NCBI RefSeq assembly: GCF_000020125.1
Contig: NC_010681.1
Coordinates: 1-64,000, forward strand
Direction of reading: 5' to 3'
DNA length: 64,000 bases
From: Paraburkholderia phytofirmans PsJN
GTDB lineage: Bacteria; Pseudomonadota; Gammaproteobacteria; Burkholderiales; Burkholderiaceae
The notes below the pieces were generated by a model. That model saw only the letters and a program-made list of their open reading frames with translations. It did no database searches and was not told where the DNA came from. A program made the position numbers and the translations under genes. Of this stretch, positions 1-11,304 are shown piece after piece (position 1 is the stretch's first letter; the number at the start of each line of letters is the position of its first letter).

Positions 1-82
1 TTAAACCGGTTTTTCGTTGACCGTCAATAGTTTAGCCTGGTTCGGGCCGGCTCCATGAAGAGCAAGCCTCGTGATCCGTCCC

Positions 83-91
83 TGTGGATAA
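83..91 (-). promoter_or_regulatory. DnaA box upstream of dnaA
   Basis: The plus strand reads TGTGGATAA, so the minus strand carries the perfect consensus TTATCCACA. It lies about 210 bases before the dnaA start, where DnaA boxes usually mediate autoregulation. Only one perfect copy is visible in the 298 bases before dnaA, so an origin here is not supported by this stretch alone. Confidence 0.7.
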
Positions 92-298
92 CTCCCTTGC
101 GGGTCCGTTTTGGCGTTAGAATCTCGCCTTACTTCCCAAAAATCCTGCACGCCGCTCCGGCTCGCTTGCCCCGCAAACCCTTGTGGCACAAGCGCCTGGA
201 GCCATTACGCCTGGTTAGCCTGGCTGCTCAGGGCCTTGTTGCGTGCGCGCGACAGGGGCAGCGGCAACCGCCGTGCACACCATAACGACAGCAACTCG

Positions 299-1936
299 AT
301 GAACGATTTCTGGCAACACTGTTCCGCATTGCTGGAGCGCGAGCTGACGCCCCAGCAGTACGTGACGTGGATCAAACCGTTGGCCCCGGTCGCCTTCGAC
401 GCCGCTGCGAACACGCTCAGCATCGCCGCGCCGAACCGCTTCAAGCTCGACTGGGTCAAGAGCCAGTTCTCCGGCCGCATCGCGGATATGGCCCGCGATT
501 TCTGGCAGGCTCCCGTCGACGTCCAATTCGTGCTCGACCCGAAAGCCGGCATGCGTGCCCCTGCCGCAGCCGCGCCGGCCCCGGCTTCTGCGCGTCCGGC
601 TTCCGCGCCTGGCTCGATGGGCGGCAGCGCCGGCAATGGTGCCGCGGTGGACGCAGCCGTCGGCGCCGTGCAAGCGGCGCAGGCCGCGCGCGCCGCTGGT
701 ACGAACGGCGCGAACAACGCGATGGCCAATCTCAACGCCAATGCCCGCGCCGCAGCTGAACAAAATGCGAACGCGCGCGCCGCGGCCGCTGACGATTCCG
801 CCGACCTCGATCTGCCAAGCCTCGACGCGAACGAAGCGGCAGCCGCCCGCCGCACGTGGCGACCGGGCCAAAGCGCCAGCTCGAACGGCAACGGCGAGAC
901 CGACTCGATGTACGAGCGCTCCAAGCTGAACCCGGTTCTGACCTTCGACAACTTCGTGACCGGTAAGGCCAACCAGTTGGCACGCGCCGCGGCGATTCAG
1001 GTCGCGGACAACCCCGGTATCTCGTACAACCCGCTGTTTCTGTATGGCGGCGTGGGCCTCGGCAAGACCCACCTGATCCACGCGATCGGCAACCAGCTTC
1101 TAATGGATAAGGCCGGCGCGCGGATTCGCTACATCCACGCGGAGCAGTACGTGTCCGACGTGGTGAAGGCCTACCAGCGCAAGGCGTTCGACGATTTCAA
1201 GCGCTACTATCACTCGCTCGACCTGCTGCTGATCGACGATATTCAATTCTTTTCAGGCAAGTCGCGCACACAAGAAGAATTCTTCTACGCGTTCGAAGCG
1301 CTGGTCGCGAACAAGGCGCAGGTGATCATTACCAGCGACACGTATCCGAAGGAAATTTCGGGTATCGACGACCGGTTGATCTCGCGCTTCGACTCCGGCC
1401 TGACCGTGGCGATCGAGCCGCCCGAGCTGGAAATGCGCGTCGCGATTCTGATGCGCAAGGCGCAATCCGAGTTCGTGAGCCTGAATGAAGACGTCGCGTT
1501 CTTCGTCGCGAAACACTTGCGTTCGAACGTGCGTGAACTCGAAGGCGCACTGCGCAAGATCCTCGCGTACTCGAAGTTCCACGGCCGCGAAATCACGATC
1601 GAAGTCACCAAAGAAGCGCTGAAAGACCTGCTGACGGTGCAGAACCGGCAGATTTCGGTGGAAAACATCCAGAAGACCACGGCTGACTTTTACAGCATCA
1701 AGGTCGCGGACATGTATTCGAAGAAGCGCCCCGCGAACATCGCGCGGCCGCGGCAGATCGCCATGTATCTGGCGAAAGAGCTGACCCAGAAGAGCTTGCC
1801 GGAAATCGGCGAACTGTTCGGCGGACGCGACCACACCACCGTGCTGCACGCGGTGCGCAAAATTGCCGACGAGCGCAGCAAGGACGCGCAACTGAACCAC
1901 GAACTGCACGTGCTGGAGCAGACGCTGAAGGGCTGA
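299..1936 (+). CDS. dnaA: Chromosomal replication initiator DnaA
   Basis: DnaA binds DnaA boxes at oriC as an ATP-driven filament and opens the duplex. The protein is 545 residues. The start at 299 gives the canonical N-terminus [15 protein letters not shown]; the frame is open further upstream but that part has no DnaA character. Domain I covers about residues 1-85. An unusually long, Ala/Asn-rich domain II linker runs from about 90 to 205. The AAA+ domain follows, with Walker [10 protein letters not shown] near residue 249 and Walker [11 protein letters not shown]. The C-terminal DNA-binding domain contains [15 protein letters not shown], the DnaA signature helix. It is the first gene of the dnaA-dnaN-gyrB run, and a DnaA box upstream suggests autoregulation. 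Identification is certain. Confidence 0.98.
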   Translation: MNDFWQHCSALLERELTPQQYVTWIKPLAPVAFDAAANTLSIAAPNRFKLDWVKSQFSGRIADMARDFWQAPVDVQFVLDPKAGMRAPAAAAPAPASARPASAPGSMGGSAGNGAAVDAAVGAVQAAQAARAAGTNGANNAMANLNANARAAAEQNANARAAAADDSADLDLPSLDANEAAAARRTWRPGQSASSNGNGETDSMYERSKLNPVLTFDNFVTGKANQLARAAAIQVADNPGISYNPLFLYGGVGLGKTHLIHAIGNQLLMDKAGARIRYIHAEQYVSDVVKAYQRKAFDDFKRYYHSLDLLLIDDIQFFSGKSRTQEEFFYAFEALVANKAQVIITSDTYPKEISGIDDRLISRFDSGLTVAIEPPELEMRVAILMRKAQSEFVSLNEDVAFFVAKHLRSNVRELEGALRKILAYSKFHGREITIEVTKEALKDLLTVQNRQISVENIQKTTADFYSIKVADMYSKKRPANIARPRQIAMYLAKELTQKSLPEIGELFGGRDHTTVLHAVRKIADERSKDAQLNHELHVLEQTLKG

Positions 1937-2156
1937 GCGGTCTGTCTGGAAAAAACGACCTGTTTATTTCCAAACTCGCCCCCATTTTAGTGAGGCGGTT
2001 CCGTTTTCAGGCACAATACAGGTTTAACCGCCCGGCGGCCGCGGGCGGATTTCACGCCGTGACAGGCGCAGCGTGGCGCCGGCGGGGAGTCGTGGCTGCG
2101 CGCGAGAAAGCTTGCCTGGCAAGGCGCGCAGGCCGTTATATCAACGAAGGAACTCT

Positions 2157-3260
2157 ATGCAACTGGTCAAGACCGAACGCGATAACCTCCTCAGGCCGCT
2201 GCAAACTGTGAGCGGCATCGTCGAACGCCGCCATACGTTGCCGATCCTCGCCAATTTGCTGATTACCAAGAACGGCCCCGATGTGTCGTTCCTGTCCACC
2301 GACCTCGAGTTGCAGATCACCACGCGTGCCGATTTCGGCGTGGGCGGCGATTCGGTGGCGACCACGGTGGCAGCGAGAAAGCTCCTCGACATTCTGCGCG
2401 CCATGCCCGACGGGCAGGTCACGCTCACGCTGAACGACAAGCGTTTGACCGTGCAATCCGGCAAGAGCCGCTTTGCGCTGCAAACGCTCGCCGCGGACGA
2501 ATTCCCGACGGTCGCGCAAGCTAAAGACTACGGCGCGAACCTCGTGGTTCCCCAAAAGACGTTCCGCCAGTTGCTCGGTATGGTCCATTTTTCGATGGCC
2601 CAGCAGGACATCCGCTATTACCTGAACGGCATGCTGCTGGTGGTGGACGGCGACCAGCTGATGGCGGTCGCAACGGACGGCCACCGTCTGGCGTTCTCGT
2701 CCATGAAGATCGAAGGCTCGTTCCAGCGTCAGGAAGTGATCATTCCGCGCAAGACGATTCTGGAACTCCAGCGCCTGCTGGAAGATATCGACGACACGCT
2801 GAAGATCGACATCGCGCAGACGCAGGTCAAGTTTACGTTTGGCCAGGTTGAACTGGTGTCGAAGCTGGTGGAAGGCAAATTCCCCGACTTCCAGCGCGTG
2901 ATTCCGAAGTCGCACAAGAATCAGTTCGTGATCGGCCGTGAAGAACTGCAGCGCTCGCTGCAACGCGCCGCGATTCTGACCTCGGACAAATTCAAGGGCG
3001 TGCGCTGCATTATCGAGCCGGGCCAGTTGAAGATCATGTCGACCAACGCCGATCAGGAAGAGGCGCAGGAAGAACTGGAAATCGCATACGACGGCGACAG
3101 CGTCGATATCGGGTTCAACGTCACGTATCTGCTCGACGTGCTCGCGAACCTGAAGGTCGACACGTTGCAAGTGAGCCTGGGCGACGCCAGCTCCAGCGCG
3201 TTGATCACGATTCCCGAGAACGACGAATTCAAATACGTCGTGATGCCGATGCGCATCTAA
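2157..3260 (+). CDS. dnaN: DNA polymerase III sliding clamp, beta subunit
   Basis: The beta clamp encircles DNA and tethers polymerase III. The 367-residue product has the family's usual length. The start at 2157 (MQLVKTERDNLLRPLQ) is chosen over an upstream in-frame extension because it matches the family N-terminus and has a GAAGGAAC ribosome site just before it. Typical clamp features are visible: VSGIVERRHTLPILANLL near the N-terminus, the central YYLNGMLL segment, and the C-terminal VVMPMRI ending that borders the peptide-binding pocket. It follows dnaA by 220 bases and is followed by a hairpin terminator, so it is probably co-transcribed with dnaA but separated from gyrB. Confidence 0.97.
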   Translation: MQLVKTERDNLLRPLQTVSGIVERRHTLPILANLLITKNGPDVSFLSTDLELQITTRADFGVGGDSVATTVAARKLLDILRAMPDGQVTLTLNDKRLTVQSGKSRFALQTLAADEFPTVAQAKDYGANLVVPQKTFRQLLGMVHFSMAQQDIRYYLNGMLLVVDGDQLMAVATDGHRLAFSSMKIEGSFQRQEVIIPRKTILELQRLLEDIDDTLKIDIAQTQVKFTFGQVELVSKLVEGKFPDFQRVIPKSHKNQFVIGREELQRSLQRAAILTSDKFKGVRCIIEPGQLKIMSTNADQEEAQEELEIAYDGDSVDIGFNVTYLLDVLANLKVDTLQVSLGDASSSALITIPENDEFKYVVMPMRI

Positions 3261-3285
3261 CGCGTCCAACACCAAAGAACACACC

Positions 3286-3315
3286 AAGGGGCGCAGCGCC
3301 CCTTTGGCGTTTTTA
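3286..3315 (+). terminator. Hairpin terminator after dnaN
   Basis: AAGGGGCG and CGCCCCTT pair around the loop CAG. The following T-tract is interrupted (TTTGGCGTTTTT). It sits 25 bases after the dnaN stop and 60 bases before gyrB. The symmetry would let it act weakly in both directions. Confidence 0.65.
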
Positions 3316-3326
3316 TGGTGATTTGA

Positions 3327-5846
<2,520 letters not shown>

Positions 5847-5889
5847 TGGCCGAACGCTGCTGAGATAAAACGCATGCCGTAAGAATATA

Positions 5890-5925
5890 GGGCCCGTAAG
5901 TTGAGAAGCTTACGGGTCTTTTTTA
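5890..5925 (+). terminator. Intrinsic terminator after gyrB
   Basis: A perfect 8-bp stem, CCCGTAAG/CTTACGGG, has an 8-base loop and is followed by TCTTTTTT. It starts 44 bases after the gyrB stop and closes the core replication block. Confidence 0.9.
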
Positions 5926-6074
5926 TAGTTCGGACTGTCCGCGTCCCGCGGTATCTCATAGACGCCTTTGTTGAAGATTTTTCACCGATCCATTTTCGTC
6001 CGCACCGGCGATCACGCACTAAAGCAGCCATCGAGTTTCATTCCGCCGACATCATATTAAAGTATTCTCCCGCT

Positions 6075-6305
6075 TCCCATAGCCACGGCGGGCATGTGAC
6101 GTCGGGCGCGTCGAACTCGAAAACTGGCGGGCAACCCATCGCCCGTCTGGGTGACGCCGCAATGTGCGAGATCCACGGCATTACTTCGATTTCCAAGGTT
6201 TCGGGCAAGGTCATGCTCGACGGCAAGGAGGCCGCGTGTGATGGCGACGAACTCGCCTGCGGCGGTCGATTGATAGCGAGTCAGGTCGACACGGGTAGCC
6301 GCTGA
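6075..6305 (+). pseudogene. PAAR-domain protein, 5' end degraded
   Basis: PAAR proteins cap the VgrG spike of the type VI secretion system. From about 6075 the reading frame gives SHGGHVTSGASNSKTGG, then PIARLGDAAMCEIHG, then CDGDELACGGRLIASQ, the usual order of PAAR blocks, ending at a stop at 6303-6305. The expected first ten or so residues (normally a Met-led GDxT segment before SHGG) are missing, and the upstream in-frame sequence is not PAAR-like and has no credible start with a ribosome site. I therefore call it a 5'-damaged copy. It is followed four bases later by a broken vgrG, the order seen in intact PAAR-vgrG pairs. A functional start from a non-ATG codon is possible but unlikely. 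Confidence 0.55.
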
Positions 6306-6374
6306 ACGTTACCGCTGTCGGTGCAGATGGTCACCGACCGTGGCGCCTTGCACCCGATCTGCGCGATCGTCACC
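6281..6374 (+). repeat. Imperfect direct repeat, left copy (PAAR end plus vgrG start)
   Basis: This stretch, from the PAAR C-terminal codons through the vgrG N-terminal LHPIC segment, recurs in the same orientation at 19842-19930 with roughly four in five bases identical by eye and one three-base gap. Blocks such as GCCTTGCACCCGATCTGCGC are identical. The two copies bracket the intact type VI cargo genes. Confidence 0.7.
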
Positions 6375-6653
6375 GACGCGCGCGCGGGCTAGTCGGACGG
6401 GGCGCTGGCGACCTAACAGTTGACCCTGCGCGAGACGTTATCGGTGCTGGAGGGGCGGACCAATACGCCCATCTTCCGCACGCTGAGCGTGTCCGATGTG
6501 ATCGAGAAGCTGCTGGGCGAATGGCAGAAAAAGAGTCCGGCGTTTGCGCGCGCGCTCGATTTCGACCTGTCGTCGCTGGATCACGCGAAGTATCCGGTGC
6601 GCGAGACGCTGTTGCAGTTTCACGAGTCGGACGCAGATTTCATCCGGCAAGGA
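6309..6653 (+). pseudogene. vgrG fragment with two in-frame stops
   Basis: Read in one frame from 6309, the sequence gives LPLSVQMVTDRGALHPICAI, then an in-frame TAG at 6390, a TAA at 6414, then LTLRETLSVLEGRTNTPIFR and YPVRETLLQFHESDADFIR. This is the N-terminal portion of a VgrG spike protein, matching the residue order known from Burkholderia VgrG. The stops sit where the family usually has Gln and an aromatic residue, so they look like point-mutation decay. Similarity ends near 6653 and the rest of the gene is gone. It lies directly after the damaged PAAR gene and upstream of the intact vgrG. Confidence 0.8.
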
Positions 6654-6659
6654 GAGGGC

Positions 6660-7680
6660 GGAAGCGTAGCTGCGCGAACCTTGAAGCGCATCCTTTGCGT
6701 AGTATGCAGTCCACCCACCTTTGAGCATTTTGTGACGCGCGCTGACGTAACTTGCGTTTTTCTTGGGGTGTGCATACCAAGATAGTGCAACGACACCCCC
6801 TCAGTCGCCAGACACTGGCAACAGACAGCGCCATCAAGAAAACAATCACAAATTTTTCATTCTTTCCGCGTCCGGTTGGAGGGCTAAGCATATTTGTGCG
6901 CCTCGACATTTCGACAAATGCATCCCTCAATAAAATCCGTTACAGCGCTTCGTCTTGCCGAATTTCCGCTATTTTCTCACGACTTTTGCGAAGATTCACT
7001 GTCGAAGCGCTATTGGCGGAATTCACTGTTCTTTCGTGATACGACATGATTCCATTCGAAATTACTTCAGTTTCAATCGCCTTCCCGCTCGGAGCTGCAA
7101 TCGACGCCCATTCGTGCGAGGTGGCAAGCTGAGTATCATCGACACTACATGACCTTTCTTGACGAAGGCGGCCAACTTTCCGTCTCCTGCTTCGTTAAGC
7201 AGACAGACATGAAATTCTTCTGCATGGCCGAATTGTAATTTCGTCTCCGGTTAGCGTATCGCTTTGACGCCGACCTAGTCCAGGACAGAAAACCGAGACA
7301 TAACTCGCTGGCTCATCTCTCTAACGCCGACGGGCAAAGTAAAAATTCCCCACCAGTGGATACGGGGATCATCTTCCCGCAATAACTACCGGTTTAACAA
7401 TTGATTTCCCAGTTTGGATTGCCGCTTTCGTCTTACCTTTTGTATTATCGCGGATAATGCTGCGAGCTTCGCGTGTGGCGCCGCGTGATGCCATTTGCAT
7501 ATTCCATTCGAAACCAATGCGGATCAGCGTTTGGCACGGATTTGACAAGCTGCAATTGATGCATTTAACAGATTGGAATTGCATCCGGCAAAGTTTCTGA
7601 TTGCCCCGTCGGTCTTTATTAGACTGACCGCAATAGCCGGATCGGCCTTCCATCCATAAGAAAGTGAAAAACGAAAGGAT
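6660..7680. other. Gene-free AT-rich stretch before the type VI module
   Basis: About 1 kb without a recognisable gene. The part from about 6830 to 7680 is clearly richer in A and T than its surroundings. Short open frames exist on both strands, but none has a convincing start, ribosome site or family resemblance. It probably holds the promoter for vgrG near its right end (an AAAGGAT ribosome site lies just before 7686). I see nothing else I can name. Confidence 0.5.
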
Positions 7681-7685
7681 TCGCG

Positions 7686-10244
7686 ATGAGTACGCAAGAC
7701 GGGATAAGCGCCATCACGGGCGGATTAATTCAGCAAGACCGCCTGCTTAAACTGGATACGCCGCTGGGGACAAACGCACTGGTGCCGCAGCGTGCGGTAG
7801 GCCGTTCGCGTATTGGCCGTCATTTCGAATTCACCGTCGACGTGGTATCCACGTCGAGCACCGTCGAGCTCAAAACCCTGATCGCACAGCCGGTCACACT
7901 GTGGATCCAGCAGGCCGACAAGTCCTATCTGCCGCACAACGGCTATGTGCACACCGCACGGCGCCTCGGATCGGATAGTGGGCTCACAAGCTATCAATTG
8001 GGCTTCGCGTCGTGGATGCACTTCCTGAAGTTTCGCCGCGACCAGCGCATCTGGCAGGACAAGAGCGTAGACGAAATCGTGACGGACGTATTCAATGCGC
8101 ATCCGCAGGCGCAAGGGATGTTTCAGTTCGCCTTGTCACAGCCGCTGCCGTCCCGTTCATACTGCCGTCAGGATGAAGACGACTGGAACTTCGCGCACCG
8201 GCTGCTGGAGTCGGAAGGTCTGTTTGGTCTCTGGCAACAGGCGCAGGACGGCAAATCGCATACGCTGGTCATCACGGACAGGTTGGCGACCGCGAAAGGC
8301 ATGTCTCCGGAAGCGGTCAAGTTCTACCGGGCGGGCACCGGCAGCGAGACTGACGCGTTGACGCAGTGGTCGGGCACGCGCACGTTGCAGAGTACAACGC
8401 TCACCACGCGTACATTCGACTACAAAAGTCCCTCAACTCAGTTCAACCCGAAAGGCACCAACGTACCGACCATGCCCAACCAGGGCTCGTTGCCGGATCA
8501 GGCTGAAGTGTATGAGTACACGGGCGCATACACCTACCCGAAGCAAGATCGCGGCGACCAACTGTCCAAATTGCGGATGGAGGAATGGGAATCACGCGCG
8601 AAGCGCTTCCATGGCGAGGGTGGGTTGCGAGGGATCGACGCCGGACTGCGCTTTACGCTGACCGGCCATCCCGATCACGACCGAGACGCGGCCGATCAGA
8701 AAGAATTCGCCGTGATCGAGACCGCGTGGGTAATCGAAAACAATTTGCCGATCGGCGGCCCGGCGGCTGGCTTTCCGAACAGTTTGCAAACAACACTGCT
8801 GCAGGTGCGCGAAACCCACGCGGGCGTTAGCACATTCAAGGTGCCGCACGCGGATGGATCGGAAGGGTTTTATCGCGTGGAGATAGAAGCTCAGCGCACG
8901 ACGGTCCCGTACCGCAGTCCATTCGAACACCGGAAGCCGCAGACGCATCTCGAGTCGGCGATCGTCGTCGGCCCAAGCGGTGAAGAGGTCTATACCGACG
9001 AGCTGAATCGCATCAAGGTGCAGTTCATCTGGGACCGCTTGAACAGCGGCGATGAACAGGCTTCATGTTGGGTGCGCGCGGCACAAGCGGACACCGGGAG
9101 CGGCTACGGCGGAGTTCACATGCCGCGAGTCGGTGAAGAAGTGCTTATCGATTACGTCGGCGGTGATTGCGACAGACCGGTTGTCATATCGCGGCTCTAT
9201 AACGGCGCGACAAAGCCGCAATGGCATTCCAATGGTTTGCTGTCTGGCTACCGCTCGAAAGAGTACGGCGGCACCGGTTACAACCAGATGGTAATGGACG
9301 ATGCCACGGGTCAGAACCGCGTGCAACTCTACAGTAGCAGCGCAAATTCGCAATTGCACCTCGGTTATCTTGTGCAGCAGACGGATAACAGTCGCGGTGC
9401 GTTTCTCGGTAATGGCTTCGATCTGAAATCGGATGCCTACGGCGCAATCCGTGCAGGTCAAGGTTTGTACGTGTCGACCTATTCCGCCACGGTCAACCAG
9501 CCGCTCGATGTGAGCCAGGCGAACAAACAACTGGTCAGCGCGGAAAGCGTGGTCGAGATGCTGTCTGAGGCAAGTAGCGCGAATCAGGCAGAAAGTCTCG
9601 AGGACGGTCAGAACGCACTTAAGAAGTTCACTGATGCTACCCAATACAGCACGTCCGGCAGCAGCGGATCCGGTGGCCACACGGCGGGCGGTGGCACAGG
9701 CAACGCTAACGGTTTCTCGACACCGATCATGCTGGTGGCGAGTCCCGCAGGTTTGGGCCTGTCGACGCAGGACTCGACTCAGATCACCGCTAATCAGCAT
9801 GTGAACATCGTAAGTGGGCAAAGTACTCACATCGCAACGGGCAAGTCGTTGCTCGCAAGCGTATCCGAGAAAATCAGCCTCTTCGTGCAGAACGCCGGAA
9901 TGAAGTTGTTTGCGGCCAAGGGCAAAGTCGAAATCAAGGCGCTAAGCGATGAGATGACGCTTGCCGCGCTCAGGGATTTTACGATCACCAGCAGCGAAGG
10001 CAAGCTCGTGCTGTCGGCCGACAAGGAAGTCTGGATCGGCGCAGGCGGATCGTATATCAAGATCACGCCCGACGGGATCGAGAACGGGACGACGGGCAAG
10101 ATCCTCGAAAAATGCGCGGCATGGGACAAACCCGGCCCCGCATCGATGCGAATTCCTTCGCCCCTCACTAGCGTCGTAAAGGGGTGTTCGTGGAAGACCG
10201 CGGCGGCATCGGCGGACAGTGCGTCCAGCGTCATTCTGGATTGA
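7686..10244 (+). CDS. vgrG: Type VI secretion spike protein VgrG
   Basis: VgrG trimers form the puncturing tip of the type VI machine and carry cargo effectors. The protein is 852 residues. The N-terminal gp27-like base runs to about residue 400 (LDTPLGTNALVP, then SRSYCRQDEDDWNFAHRLLE). The gp5-like OB fold follows, with IKVQFIWDRLNSGDEQASCW and GGVHMPRVGEEVLIDYVGGD. A C-terminal extension of the DUF2345 type covers about residues 670-820, with repeated short beta-helix strands. The start at 7686 has an AAAGGAT site. The DUF4123 adaptor, effectors and PAAR gene directly downstream show that this is a cargo-dedicated VgrG. No sheath, baseplate or ATPase genes are in the window, so the machine must be encoded elsewhere. 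Confidence 0.95.
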   Translation: MSTQDGISAITGGLIQQDRLLKLDTPLGTNALVPQRAVGRSRIGRHFEFTVDVVSTSSTVELKTLIAQPVTLWIQQADKSYLPHNGYVHTARRLGSDSGLTSYQLGFASWMHFLKFRRDQRIWQDKSVDEIVTDVFNAHPQAQGMFQFALSQPLPSRSYCRQDEDDWNFAHRLLESEGLFGLWQQAQDGKSHTLVITDRLATAKGMSPEAVKFYRAGTGSETDALTQWSGTRTLQSTTLTTRTFDYKSPSTQFNPKGTNVPTMPNQGSLPDQAEVYEYTGAYTYPKQDRGDQLSKLRMEEWESRAKRFHGEGGLRGIDAGLRFTLTGHPDHDRDAADQKEFAVIETAWVIENNLPIGGPAAGFPNSLQTTLLQVRETHAGVSTFKVPHADGSEGFYRVEIEAQRTTVPYRSPFEHRKPQTHLESAIVVGPSGEEVYTDELNRIKVQFIWDRLNSGDEQASCWVRAAQADTGSGYGGVHMPRVGEEVLIDYVGGDCDRPVVISRLYNGATKPQWHSNGLLSGYRSKEYGGTGYNQMVMDDATGQNRVQLYSSSANSQLHLGYLVQQTDNSRGAFLGNGFDLKSDAYGAIRAGQGLYVSTYSATVNQPLDVSQANKQLVSAESVVEMLSEASSANQAESLEDGQNALKKFTDATQYSTSGSSGSGGHTAGGGTGNANGFSTPIMLVASPAGLGLSTQDSTQITANQHVNIVSGQSTHIATGKSLLASVSEKISLFVQNAGMKLFAAKGKVEIKALSDEMTLAALRDFTITSSEGKLVLSADKEVWIGAGGSYIKITPDGIENGTTGKILEKCAAWDKPGPASMRIPSPLTSVVKGCSWKTAAASADSASSVILD

Positions 10245-10251
10245 GGCGACC

Positions 10252-11259
10252 ATGGAATCGTTGAACTATCGCAACGCTAGTGCGCCGCGCGTCGCGGCCA
10301 ATACGAAAGAGCAAGGGGTTGAAGTTTCAGCCGTCGACCAGACCGTCGGCATGCTGAGGGCGTACTTCAGCCAACGCCCTGATACGCATTGTCTGGTCGT
10401 GGTCGATCCAAGTCGACTCGGTTTCCCGGAGAGCCTGGAACAAGAGATTCCTGTCTCCGAACAACCGCACGCGATCGTAACGATTGCGCACGGAGCGTTT
10501 CCTGATGAGCACCGTCCCTACCTCGTCGAACTCAATCTCTCGACTCCGGCCGGCGTGGAATTGCTGACGGAAAGCGTACGCCTTGCATTCGAAGACCGGC
10601 ATCCGGACTCGATAGCCCAAGGCCTCGGTCAGCGTATCGGCGGCTGGCTGGTCAGCAACGGGCCGGCGGACGTCGTCGCCGCTTACTGGTCACAACAAAT
10701 ATTGCAGGCGGATAACCGCGGGCGCCAATGCGCATTGCGCTTTTACGACTCGCGAGCGCTCAGTCTGCTTTGGCCGATGTTGTCACCCGGCCAGCGACAA
10801 GCGCTGCTAGGACCGGTGAGCGCGTGGCACGCATTGGATGCGTGCGGCAAGCCCTGCATTTACACGAGCACGGATACGTCACCAGCCGATCTGACGCTAA
10901 CCGATGCACAGTGGCAGGCAACTCATCGTCACGGGCTGATCAATCGGGCACTCGGCCTGCATATGCTGGCCGTGGAGCGGCAGCCCGATCCGCAGGAGGT
11001 CGAGGCCGCGGTCGCTAGCGCCGCGCGCGCGGAGCAATATGGTTTGAACGATCGCGATGACATCATCGCGTTCATCGGTCATGCGCTAGCCTGGCATCCG
11101 CTATTCGATCGACATCCGAAAGTGACGCGGGCATTGCAACAGAGAGAACCGGACGACTTTTATACGGCGGCTATCAGCGAATTGACTCCGGACGACATAG
11201 GAGAAATCCAGCGCGGTAATTGGTTTAACGAAAAGTCGCTTTCTTCAGCAGCACGGTAA
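10252..11259 (+). CDS. DUF4123 type VI effector adaptor (Tap/TEC-like)
   Basis: DUF4123 proteins load a specific effector onto its VgrG and are not themselves secreted. The product is 335 residues. The N-terminal half holds the DUF4123 signature: a TGMLRAYFSQR-like helix start, LVVVDPSRLGFPE, then CALRFYDSRALSLLWPML and a LLGPVSAWHALD block. The C-terminal half (about 225-335) is helical and unassigned. The start at 10252 lies 7 bases after the vgrG stop, showing tight coupling, and the toxin gene begins 45 bases downstream. Family logic makes it the loader for the effector at 11305, and perhaps for the second, paralogous one at 16121. Identification as DUF4123 is by motif pattern. Confidence 0.85.
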   Translation: MESLNYRNASAPRVAANTKEQGVEVSAVDQTVGMLRAYFSQRPDTHCLVVVDPSRLGFPESLEQEIPVSEQPHAIVTIAHGAFPDEHRPYLVELNLSTPAGVELLTESVRLAFEDRHPDSIAQGLGQRIGGWLVSNGPADVVAAYWSQQILQADNRGRQCALRFYDSRALSLLWPMLSPGQRQALLGPVSAWHALDACGKPCIYTSTDTSPADLTLTDAQWQATHRHGLINRALGLHMLAVERQPDPQEVEAAVASAARAEQYGLNDRDDIIAFIGHALAWHPLFDRHPKVTRALQQREPDDFYTAAISELTPDDIGEIQRGNWFNEKSLSSAAR

Positions 11260-11304
11260 TCGACCTAAACCCATTTGTGGGCCCTCAGAGTACGAAAAGA
11301 GTGT

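Noticed and set aside
7369..7653. Small minus-strand gene in the AT-rich gap before vgrG
   Set aside because: No ribosome site, no family resemblance; the stretch looks non-coding.
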